DNA from: Burkholderiales bacterium
Lineage (GTDB): Bacteria; Pseudomonadota; Gammaproteobacteria; Burkholderiales; Casimicrobiaceae
Reading direction: 5' to 3'
DNA: 60,932 nt
Assembly (NCBI GenBank): GCA_020852555.1
Contig: JADZAQ010000109.1
Location: 1-60,932 of the forward strand
In this document: piece after piece, positions 53,694 to 60,932 of the stretch
Numbering within the stretch: position 1 is the stretch's first letter
Layout: the number at the start of each line of letters is the position of its first letter
Notes under the pieces: model-generated
Seen by the model: the letters and a program-made list of their open reading frames with translations, nothing else
Database searches by the model: none
What the model was told of the DNA's origin: nothing
Made by a program: the position numbers and the translations under genes

Positions 53694-53858
53694 GCGCGGT
53701 TCAGCGGAGGGAAGAGATGCGCGGCTGGACGCGAGCGGCGCCGCCGCGTCGAATCCGCGCCGGGCGCGGATCGGCGGTGCAGCGCCGCGATCGGTGGTGG
53801 CGCTGCCGGGCGGCGCGGCCGCGCGGACGGCGCACTGCGCCGCCCACGCGGGGATGCG
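53694..53858 (-). other. GC-rich hairpin region between ugpB and ugpA
   Basis: 165 bp without a gene, rich in inverted repeats: a perfect 12-bp palindrome GCGCGGCCGCGC (53813-53824) and GGCGCA-C-TGCGCC (53829-53841). The position, right after the binding-protein gene, fits an mRNA-stabilising or attenuating hairpin that keeps binding protein in excess over permease. It is a plausible explanation only. Confidence 0.45.
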
Positions 53859-55175
53859 TCACTTGTTGGCTTGCTGGAACTTGACGAGGATCTCGTCGCC
53901 GCGCTTCACCGCATCGTCGAGCGCCTGCTTCGGCTGCTTCTTGCCGGTCCACACCGCCTCGAGCTCCTCCTCGATGACGTTGCGCACTTGCACGAAGTTG
54001 CCGAGCCGGATGCCGCGCGAATTGCTGGTCGTCTTGACGATCATCTGCTCGACCGCGACGTTCGGTCCCGGCGTCTTGTCGTAGAAGCCCGATTTCTTGG
54101 TGAGCTCGTACGCGGCGTAGGTGATCGGCAGGTAGCCTGTCGCCTGGTGCCACTCGGCCTGGATTTCCGGATTCGACAGGAAGGCGAAGAACTTGGCCAC
54201 CCCCTTGTAGTCGTCGGCCTTGTGCCCGCTCAGCACCCACAGGCTCGCGCCGCCGATGATCGAATTCTGCGGCGCACCCGGGATGTCGGGGTAGTACGGC
54301 ATCTGCGACACGCCGAACTTGAACTTGGCGTTGCGCGAGATGTTGGCGAAGGCGCCCGAGCTCGACATCAGCATGCCGCACTCGCCCGAGTAGAACTTCG
54401 ACTCGGCCTCGTTGGTGCGCCCGGCGTAGGTCACGTAGCCCTTGTCCATCCACGCCTTGAGGTTGCCGATGTGGCGTACCTGCAGCGGACCGTTGATCGC
54501 CAGGCGCGCGTCGAGACCGCCGAAACCGTTCTGCTTGGTGGCGAACGGCAGGTTATGCCACGCGCTGAAGTTCTCGAGCTGCGTCCACGACGGCCAGCCG
54601 AAGGTGAAGCCGCATTTCTCGCCGCTGACCTTGAGCTTGGCGGCGGCGGCAGCCACGGCGGCCCAGGTCTTCGGCGGGTCGTTGGGGTCGAGACCGGCCT
54701 TCTGGAAGGCGTCCTTGTTGATGTAGAAAACCGGTGTCGAGCTGTTGAACGGCATCGACAGCAGCTTGCCGTCCGGCGTCGCGTAGTAGCCGTAGACCGC
54801 CGAGATGTACGCCTTGGGGTCGAATTTCTGCCCGGAGTCGGCCATGAGCTGGTACACCGGCTTGATGGCCCCCTTGCTGTACATCATCGTCGCGGTGCCG
54901 ACCTCGAACACCTGCACGATGTGCGGTGCCTGCTTGGCGCGATACGCCGCGATCGCCGCGGTCATCGATTCGGGGTACGAGCCCTTGTACACGGGCACGA
55001 TCTTGTAGTCGCTCTGGCTCTTGTTGAAGCGGTCGGCGATGCTCACGACGCGATCGCCCAGGGCGCCGGTCATCGAGTGCCAGAACTGGATGTCGGTGGC
55101 GGCGCTGGCGGCACCAGCGAGCCCGAAGAGCGCGGCAAAGACCAGGCCGCGGGCGGGTGTGGGTCGAAACGACAT
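53859..55175 (-). CDS. ugpB: sn-glycerol-3-phosphate-binding protein
   Basis: 438 aa, the same length as E. coli UgpB. The signal peptide is MSFRPTPARGLVFAALFGLA ending SAA. The mature start TDIQFWHSMTGALGDRV, followed by YKIVPVYKGSYPESMTAAIA and the segment GGASLWVLSGHKADDYKGVA, are UgpB signatures. The ribosome-binding site AAGGAGG is 9-10 nt upstream of the ATG. First gene of ugpBAECQ. Confidence 0.95.
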   Translation of the reverse strand: MSFRPTPARGLVFAALFGLAGAASAATDIQFWHSMTGALGDRVVSIADRFNKSQSDYKIVPVYKGSYPESMTAAIAAYRAKQAPHIVQVFEVGTATMMYSKGAIKPVYQLMADSGQKFDPKAYISAVYGYYATPDGKLLSMPFNSSTPVFYINKDAFQKAGLDPNDPPKTWAAVAAAAAKLKVSGEKCGFTFGWPSWTQLENFSAWHNLPFATKQNGFGGLDARLAINGPLQVRHIGNLKAWMDKGYVTYAGRTNEAESKFYSGECGMLMSSSGAFANISRNAKFKFGVSQMPYYPDIPGAPQNSIIGGASLWVLSGHKADDYKGVAKFFAFLSNPEIQAEWHQATGYLPITYAAYELTKKSGFYDKTPGPNVAVEQMIVKTTSNSRGIRLGNFVQVRNVIEEELEAVWTGKKQPKQALDDAVKRGDEILVKFQQANK

Positions 55176-55220
55176 AGGGCGTGCCTCCTTGAGCAGAAGT
55201 GGGCGGTTGTGCCTTCTTGG

Positions 55221-55241
55221 GCCTGCAATTCTAGTGCAGGC
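55221..55241 (-). promoter_or_regulatory. Candidate -10 and operator upstream of ugpB
   Basis: A perfect inverted repeat with 7-bp arms, GCCTGCA (55221-55227) and TGCAGGC (55235-55241), surrounds a minus-strand TAGAAT (55233 to 55228). The ugpB ATG is 53 nt away. A protein bound to the dyad would sit on the promoter. No match to a PhoB box was apparent. Confidence 0.45.
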
Positions 55242-55332
55242 GCGGCGCGGACGATAGCATGCCCGGCCCGTTCCAGGCTGCCGCCGGCTGCCGCCGCCCG
55301 AGCCCCCGGCTTCGCGCCGGCGGTCGTCAGCG

Positions 55333-58300
55333 TCAGTCGGCGCCGTGCGCCGGCGCCGGATGCGGCGGCAGCGCGCGTCCGTCGCCGGGCGCCCCGGGCG
55401 CCGCGACCGCGGGCCCGACCTGACGCGGCCGCCGCACCAGCAGCGAATAGGCGACCGGCACCACGAACAGCGTGAGCAGCGTCCCGAAGCTCATGCCGCC
55501 GACGATCACCCAGCCGATCTGCGTGCGCGATTCGGCGCCGGCGCCGATCGCGAGCGCGAGCGGCACCGAGCCCAGCACCATCGCGCCGGTCGTCATCAGG
55601 ATCGGACGCAACCGCAGCGTCGCCGCGTCGAGCACCGCCTCGAGAAGCGGCTCACCCTGCGCGCGAAGCTGGTTCGAGAACTCGACGATGAGAATGCCGT
55701 GCTTGGTGATGAGTCCGACCAGGGTGATGAGGCCGACCTGGCTGTAGATGTTGAGCGTGCCGCCGGTGGCCCACAGCGCGAACAGCGCACCGGTCATGGA
55801 AAGCGGCACCGAGAGCATGATCACGAACGGCGACACGAAGCTCTCGAACTGCGCGGAGAGCACGAGGTAGATGAAGAAGAGCGCCAGCACGAAGACGAAA
55901 TAGATCTCGCTCCCCGAGGCGCGGAACTCGCGCGACTGGCCGTCGAGCCCGGTCTGCGCGGCGCCGGCGAGCGTCTGCTGCGCGATGCGGTCGAACGCCT
56001 TCAGCGCCTCGTCGATCGTGTAGCCGGGAGCGAGCGTGCCGGTGATCTTGACCGCGCGCAGCCGCTGGAAGTGATTGAGCGATTGCGGCGCCACGCTCTC
56101 GCGGACGTCGACGACGTTGGCGAGCTGCACCATGCCGCCGTCGCGGCTGCGCACGTAGATGTCGCGGATGTCGGCCGGTGTCGAGCGGTCGACCGGCGCC
56201 ACCTGGACGATGACGTCGTACTGCTCGCCGTCGCGCTTGAAGCGCGTGACCTGGCGCCCGCCCAGCATCGTCTCCAGCGTGCGTCCGACGGTGTCGACGT
56301 TGACGCCGATGTCGCCCAGCTTGTCGCGGTTGATGTTGACGCGGACCTCCGGGGTGTTGAGCCGCAGGTCGGTCTGCAGGTTCTGCACGCCCGGCACCTG
56401 CCGCGCCTCGTCCAGGAAGCGGTCGACCAACCGCTGCAACTCGGCGTACGGCACCTGCGCCATCACGACATATTCGATCGGCGTCGAGCGGAAGCTCTGG
56501 CCGAGCGACGGCGGATTGACCGGAAAGGCGAGCGCACCGGGGATCGAGGCGAATTTCGGCCGCAGCTCGTCGGCGATCTGCTGCTGCTTGCGGGTGCGCT
56601 CCTCCCATGGCTTGAGGCGCAGCACCGCGTTGCCGTCGACCACCGTCGGAAAGCCCGCGATCGCCGTGTACGCGAAGGCTTCGGGGACCTGGCTGTAGAA
56701 CTCCTCGATCGGCCGCAACTGGTCCGCCGTGTACTGCGGCGTCGACCCCTGCGGCGCGGTGACGAGTCCGAACACGACGCCGCGATCCTCGACCGGCGAG
56801 AGCTCCGACTTCAGCGTCATGAAGAGCGTGGCGCCGACGATCAGCGTGACGAGCCAACCGGCGACCACCACCCAGCGGTGGTGCAGCGCCGCACCGAGCA
56901 GCCAGCGGTAGCCGCGGGTCAGCGCCTCGAGCCCGACCTCGATCCGGTTGTAGATCCACGAATGCTTCGCCTCGTGGCGCAGCAGCAGCGAGCACATCAT
57001 CGGCGTGAGTGACAGCGCCATGAAGCCCGAGACGATGACCGCGCCGGCGAGCGTCAGCGCGAACTCGATGAACAGCCGCCCCGTGCGCCCGGTCGCGAAA
57101 GCGAGCGGCGCGAACACCGAGGCGAGCGTGAGCGTCATCGCGATCACCGCGAAGACGATCTCGCGCGAGCCCTGGATCGCCGCCTCCATCCGCGACATCC
57201 CCGCCTCGATGTGCCGGAAGATGTTCTCCAGCACGACGATGGCATCGTCGACGACCAGCCCGATCGCGAGCACCATCGCGAGCAGCGTCAGCGTGTTGAT
57301 GGTGAAGCCGAACGCGTACATGATCCCGAACGCGCCGATGAGCGACACCGGGATGGTGACGATGGGAATGATCGTCGCGCGCAGGCTGCGCAGGAAGAAG
57401 AAGATCACCAGCACGACCAGGATGATCGCCTCGGTGATCGTGCTGAACACGCTCTTGATCGAGCGGTCGATGAACACCGACGTGTCGTAGGCGATGACGA
57501 GCTTCATCCCCGGCGGAAGGTTCTTGTTGATCTCCGCCACCTCGGTGGTGACCGCCTTGGAGAGCTCGAGCGGATTGGCGACCGCCTGCTTGATCACGCC
57601 GATGTTGAGCGACGGCTTGCCGTTGTAGCGGGAGATCGAGCGCTCGTCGACCGCGCCGATCGCCACCGTCGCCACGTCGCGGATCCGCACCGGATAGCCG
57701 GCGACGTTGGCGATGATGATCTGCCCGAACTGCTCGGGCGTCTGCACGTCGGTCTCGGCGACGACGGTGAATTCGCGGGCCGTCGACTCGATGCGCCCGG
57801 CCGGGATCTCGGCGTTCTGCTTGCGGATCGCATCCTCGACGTCCTGCACCGTGAGCTTGTAGCCGGCGAGCCGCGTGCGGTCGATGTTGATGCGCATCGA
57901 CAGCTGTCGCTCGCCGAAGATCCGCACGTCGGCGGCACCGGGAAGCACCGACAGCCGCGGCTTGATGTAGCGGCTGATGTAGTCGGACGCCTCGAGCGGC
58001 GTGAGCGAGCCCGCCTCCACCGCGATGTAGAGCACCGGGAACGAATCCGCCTCGACCTTGGCGATGACCGGCTCGTCGACGGCGTCGGGCAGCCGCGCGC
58101 GCACCCGCGAGACCTTGTCGCGCACGTCGGCCGCGGCTGAATCCGGGTCGCGGGCGAGGCGGAAGCGCACGTTGATCTGGCTGCGCTCCGAGCGGCTCTG
58201 CGAAGTCATGATCTCGACACCTTCGATGCCCGAGAGCGAATCCTCGAGGATCTTGGTGACCTGCGACTCGACCACCTCGGCCGACGCGCCGCGGTACGTG

Positions 58301-58446
58301 GTCGATACGCTCACCACCGGCTCGTCGATGCGCGGGTATTCGCGCACCGACAGCCGCTGGTACGAGATGAGACCGACCAGCAGGATGATGAGCGACAGCA
58401 CGGTGGCGAACACCGGCCGCTTGATGCAAATCTCGGGCAGGCTCAT
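55333..58446 (-). CDS. RND-family efflux permease (HAE1 type)
   Basis: 1037 aa, the usual length. Features are MSLPEICIKRPVFATVLSLI, the porter-domain segment SQVTKILEDSLSGIEGVEIM, the proton-relay motif AIGLVVDDAIVVLEN (Asp400, Asp401) in TM4 and GLITKHGILIVEFSNQLR near the C-terminus. It resembles MexF/MdtB-like multidrug or solvent pumps. Downstream of the adaptor gene in the same operon. No outer-membrane TolC-type gene is present in the window. Confidence 0.94.
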   Translation of the reverse strand: MSLPEICIKRPVFATVLSLIILLVGLISYQRLSVREYPRIDEPVVSVSTTYRGASAEVVESQVTKILEDSLSGIEGVEIMTSQSRSERSQINVRFRLARDPDSAAADVRDKVSRVRARLPDAVDEPVIAKVEADSFPVLYIAVEAGSLTPLEASDYISRYIKPRLSVLPGAADVRIFGERQLSMRINIDRTRLAGYKLTVQDVEDAIRKQNAEIPAGRIESTAREFTVVAETDVQTPEQFGQIIIANVAGYPVRIRDVATVAIGAVDERSISRYNGKPSLNIGVIKQAVANPLELSKAVTTEVAEINKNLPPGMKLVIAYDTSVFIDRSIKSVFSTITEAIILVVLVIFFFLRSLRATIIPIVTIPVSLIGAFGIMYAFGFTINTLTLLAMVLAIGLVVDDAIVVLENIFRHIEAGMSRMEAAIQGSREIVFAVIAMTLTLASVFAPLAFATGRTGRLFIEFALTLAGAVIVSGFMALSLTPMMCSLLLRHEAKHSWIYNRIEVGLEALTRGYRWLLGAALHHRWVVVAGWLVTLIVGATLFMTLKSELSPVEDRGVVFGLVTAPQGSTPQYTADQLRPIEEFYSQVPEAFAYTAIAGFPTVVDGNAVLRLKPWEERTRKQQQIADELRPKFASIPGALAFPVNPPSLGQSFRSTPIEYVVMAQVPYAELQRLVDRFLDEARQVPGVQNLQTDLRLNTPEVRVNINRDKLGDIGVNVDTVGRTLETMLGGRQVTRFKRDGEQYDVIVQVAPVDRSTPADIRDIYVRSRDGGMVQLANVVDVRESVAPQSLNHFQRLRAVKITGTLAPGYTIDEALKAFDRIAQQTLAGAAQTGLDGQSREFRASGSEIYFVFVLALFFIYLVLSAQFESFVSPFVIMLSVPLSMTGALFALWATGGTLNIYSQVGLITLVGLITKHGILIVEFSNQLRAQGEPLLEAVLDAATLRLRPILMTTGAMVLGSVPLALAIGAGAESRTQIGWVIVGGMSFGTLLTLFVVPVAYSLLVRRPRQVGPAVAAPGAPGDGRALPPHPAPAHGAD

Positions 58447-58489
58447 GGCAGCGGTGAATGGCCTCGGGGCAGGGCGAGGATGCGGCCGC

Positions 58490-59743
58490 TCAGGTCCGCG
58501 GCGGGCGCGCGGATTCGCCCACCTTCGGCGAGGCGATCGCCGGCGTGATCGGGCTCACGTCGCTGCCGGCGCCCTGGACGTCGCTCGACGGCGCCGCAGC
58601 CGGCGGGCGTGGAGTCGCCGGCGCGCCCTCGGCAATCTTCACCGCAGTCCCGTCGCGCAGCTTCAATTGTCCCGCGGTGACGACGACGTCGCCGGCGACG
58701 AGGCCCTTGCGGATCTCCACCATGCTGTCGCGCCGCTGGCCCACCTCGACCTTGGTGCGCACGGTCTTGCCGTCGACCACCTTGAATACGAACTGCTCGG
58801 TGCCCTGCGGCACCAGCGCCTGCTCGGGAACGACGAGCGCTTGCGCGTCGTCACTCGTGATGAGCCGAACCCGCGCGAACATCCCGGGACGCAGCGCGGT
58901 GTCCTGGTTCGCCACCTGCGCGCGAATGACGATCGCGCGACCCGCGGCGTCGACCAGCGGATTGACGGCAACCACTCTGCCGGCGTACATCTTGCCGGGC
59001 AGCGCATCGAGCGTGATCTGCATCGTCTGCCCGGGCTGCACCTGCCGCAGGTACGTCTCGGGCACCCGAAAGTCCACTTTGAGCGGATCGATCGCCTCCA
59101 GGTTGACGAGGTCCGCACCCTCCTTGACGTAGTCGCCCACCGAGACCGAGCGCAGGCCGATGATCCCCGAGAACGGCGCCACGATCTGCGTCTTGGCGAG
59201 CTTCGCCTCGGCGAGCTGGACCGCCGCCTGGGCGACCTTGTAGTTGTTCTCCGCCTCGTCGCGCGCCTGCCCCGAGATGTAGCTGCGGTTCGCGAGGTCG
59301 ACCGCGCGATCGAACTTGGCCTTGGCGAGCGTCAGGTTGGCGCGCGCCTGCGCGAGCTCGGCGTCGGGAATCGCGGGGTCGAGCTTGACCAGCGGCGTCC
59401 CCTTGGCGACGTGCCCGCCTTCCTTGAAAGTGATGGCGCTGATCCGCCCGGCGGTTTCCGGGCGCAGCGTCACCGACTCGTCGGAGCGCAGGCTCCCTAC
59501 CGCGGTGATCGATTGCGGCATCGGCGCTTGCACCACCCGCGTGGCCTCGATGGTGACCAGCGCCGCCGCTCCGCCGGGCCCACCGGGTCCCGCGGCAGCG
59601 CCGGGGGCGGCGCCCTTCGCGCCCGACGGCGCCGACATCGCCGGCGCAGGCGTGCCCATGCGCTTCATCGCGAACCAGTAGCCCCCGCCGGCGGCCGCGA
59701 AGACCGCGATGACAAAGAAGACGATGGCAGCAGTTCGACTCAT
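58490..59743 (-). CDS. RND efflux periplasmic adaptor (membrane fusion protein)
   Basis: 417 aa from the ATG at 59743. An N-terminal TM anchor (AAIVFFVIAVFAAAGGGYWF) is followed by a Gly/Pro/Ala linker. The split lipoyl domain (ETAGRISAITFKEGGHVAKG and KTQIVAPFSGIIGLRSVSVG) flanks a coiled-coil hairpin. The beta-barrel has LKVDFRVPETYLRQVQPGQT. The C-terminus is a Pro/Ala/Ser-rich tail. It bridges the permease to an outer-membrane channel. Confidence 0.93.
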   Translation of the reverse strand: MSRTAAIVFFVIAVFAAAGGGYWFAMKRMGTPAPAMSAPSGAKGAAPGAAAGPGGPGGAAALVTIEATRVVQAPMPQSITAVGSLRSDESVTLRPETAGRISAITFKEGGHVAKGTPLVKLDPAIPDAELAQARANLTLAKAKFDRAVDLANRSYISGQARDEAENNYKVAQAAVQLAEAKLAKTQIVAPFSGIIGLRSVSVGDYVKEGADLVNLEAIDPLKVDFRVPETYLRQVQPGQTMQITLDALPGKMYAGRVVAVNPLVDAAGRAIVIRAQVANQDTALRPGMFARVRLITSDDAQALVVPEQALVPQGTEQFVFKVVDGKTVRTKVEVGQRRDSMVEIRKGLVAGDVVVTAGQLKLRDGTAVKIAEGAPATPRPPAAAPSSDVQGAGSDVSPITPAIASPKVGESARPPRT

Positions 59744-59971
59744 GCGGGCGGGCGATGACGTAGGAAGAAGGGGTGTGGCCGCCGACCGGGGGCAGCCGAT
59801 GGGCATCGGCAACGACGCGCTGCAAACCGCGCGCCGCGCTGCCGCAACGTTAGATTATGCGCGGAAACGGCCCCGCTCCGCTACCGCGACGAAGGTTTCC
59901 CTTTGCTGGAATTTGTATCGATTTGCAAATTGCCGGAGGGTTCCATGGAAAGCAGACGTCGCGCCCCGGCG
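59744..59971. promoter_or_regulatory. Intergenic region with AT-rich palindromes near the RND operon
   Basis: 228 bp. It contains the perfect palindrome ATTTGCAAAT (59921-59930) nested in a wider dyad AATTTG (59910-59915) / CAAATT (59926-59931). A minus-strand CATAAT (59859 to 59854) is a possible -10 for the adaptor gene. The dyad pattern resembles TetR-family operators that control RND pumps, but no TetR gene is in the window. Confidence 0.4.
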
Positions 59972-60208
59972 CTACCGCCGCCACAGCGCCCAGGCGCGGG
60001 CCAACCAGCCGGCGGTGAAGGCGACACCACCGAACGGCGTCACCGCGCCGAAGCCGGTCGCGTCGCCGAGCACCAGCGCGTAGAGGCTCCCCGAGAAGAG
60101 CACGATGCCCATGGCGAAGAGCGCCGCCCCCGCCAGCACCACCCGCGCGCCCGGCGGGGCCGGCGACGCATTGGCAGCCGCGCGCGGATCGCCGGTGCCG
60201 ATTGCCAT
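59972..60208 (-). CDS. DUF423-family membrane protein, N-terminally truncated
   Basis: 78 aa from the ATG at 60208. The sequence VVLAGAALFAMGIVLFSGSL, then YALVLGD, FGAVTPFGGVAFTAGWLARA and WALWRR, is the C-terminal half of DUF423 proteins, which normally have about 120-130 residues and four TM segments. The N-terminal two TMs are absent, and the ridA-like gene occupies the place where they would be. It may be a remnant or a minimal two-TM protein. Confidence 0.65.
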   Translation of the reverse strand: MAIGTGDPRAAANASPAPPGARVVLAGAALFAMGIVLFSGSLYALVLGDATGFGAVTPFGGVAFTAGWLARAWALWRR

Positions 60209-60255
60209 TAGAATGCCCCCTTCCCTTCGCTCATCGCTCCAAGGATAGAACAACC

Positions 60256-60624
60256 ATGCCGATCGAACGCCGCCACACGGGCAAGCGCCTGTCCGACACC
60301 GTCGTCTTCACGCCTGGCGGCGGGGAGCGCCTCGTCTACCTCGCGGGGCAGGTCGCCGATGACCGGAGCGCCGACATGACGGCGCAGACCCAACAGGTGC
60401 TCGCCACCATCGACGGTCTGCTCGCGGAAGTCGGCAGCGACAAGACGCGCATCGTGTCGGCGACGATCTACCTGCCCGACATGGCGGACTTCCCGACGCT
60501 CAATGCGGTCTGGGAGCGCTGGGTGGTGGCCGGCGCCACACCCGCGCGCGCCACCGTGCAGGCGGCGCTCGCGCACCCCGACTACAAGGTCGAGATCCAG
60601 GTCGTCGCGACCGCTCCCGCGTAA
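60256..60624 (+). CDS. RidA/YjgF-family protein
   Basis: 122 aa from the ATG at 60256, 9 nt after an AAGGATA ribosome-binding site. Conserved segments are LVYLAGQVADDRSADMTAQT, GSDKTRIVSATIYLPDMADF and PARATVQAALAHPDYKVEIQ. RidA enzymes hydrolyse reactive enamine/imine intermediates from PLP enzymes. The Arg in the PARATV block is present. Next gene is a PLP aminotransferase, a fitting neighbour. Confidence 0.9.
   Translation: MPIERRHTGKRLSDTVVFTPGGGERLVYLAGQVADDRSADMTAQTQQVLATIDGLLAEVGSDKTRIVSATIYLPDMADFPTLNAVWERWVVAGATPARATVQAALAHPDYKVEIQVVATAPA

Positions 60625-60932
<308 letters not shown>

Noticed and set aside
55281-55330. Short GCTGCCGCCG direct repeat after the RND gene
   Set aside because: Two short copies in GC-rich DNA are expected by chance and have no flanking feature.
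55652-58429. A 925-codon minus-strand frame overlapping the RND permease in another frame
   Set aside because: Arg/Ala/Gly-rich shadow; the adjacent frame encodes a complete RND pump.

Overview
The window is about 61 kb of uniformly high-GC, gene-dense DNA from a Gram-negative proteobacterium. The best guess is a betaproteobacterium. The hints are a class I PHA synthase, an RpfE-type gene directly upstream of recJ, an RluD-PgeF pair divergent from BamD, single-permease Lol and fused MrpAB modules, a TonB-dependent receptor and a tripartite RND pump. No rRNA, tRNA, IS element, phage gene or CRISPR array was recognised. Two genes run off the window: a TonB-dependent receptor at the left edge and an ArgD/AstC-type aminotransferase at the right edge.

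Layout. 1-7.4 kb: TonB receptor, GNAT acetyltransferase, and a TldD/TldE metalloprotease pair flanked on both sides by PIN-toxin/antitoxin loci. 7.4-13.3 kb (minus): an oligopeptide-type ABC importer (binding protein, two permeases, fused double ATPase); one permease carries an unusual repeat-containing insertion. 13.5-18.4 kb (plus): AlkA-like glycosylase, then a likely operon of cupin, NitT/TauT-type ABC importer and an atypical DapA-family enzyme, preceded by two strong palindromes. 18.5-26.6 kb (minus): lolC/E-type permease and lolD, followed at once by a complete Mrp/Pha multisubunit Na+(K+)/H+ antiporter (AB fused, then C, D, E, F, G). 26.8-33.4 kb (plus): RpfE-type protein, RecJ, an SDR reductase, a small secreted protein and a DinG-type helicase. 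33.5-37.9 kb: a tandemly duplicated secreted protein, BamD, RluD and PgeF.

37.9-47.1 kb is the least ordinary region. It has two transglutaminase-fold paralogues (one frameshifted at an 8-bp tandem repeat), a lysine-free lipoyl-like protein, three SGNH-like paralogues (one with the catalytic His replaced), a stand-alone lipoyl-domain protein, 2-oxoacid dehydrogenase E1 alpha and beta subunits, and a family 2 glycosyltransferase. Most of the minus-strand genes overlap by 4 nt, so they are probably translationally coupled. There is no E2 catalytic domain and no E3 here. I infer a dedicated pathway in which an acyl group made by E1 is carried on the small lipoyl protein and passed to a sugar or peptide product; this is a hypothesis.

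47.2-60.9 kb: ZIP-family transporter, PHA synthase, the ugpBAECQ glycerol-3-phosphate uptake operon, an RND permease and adaptor, a truncated DUF423 protein, a RidA-family protein and the start of an aminotransferase. Many long open frames on the opposite strand are high-GC shadows and are not annotated.
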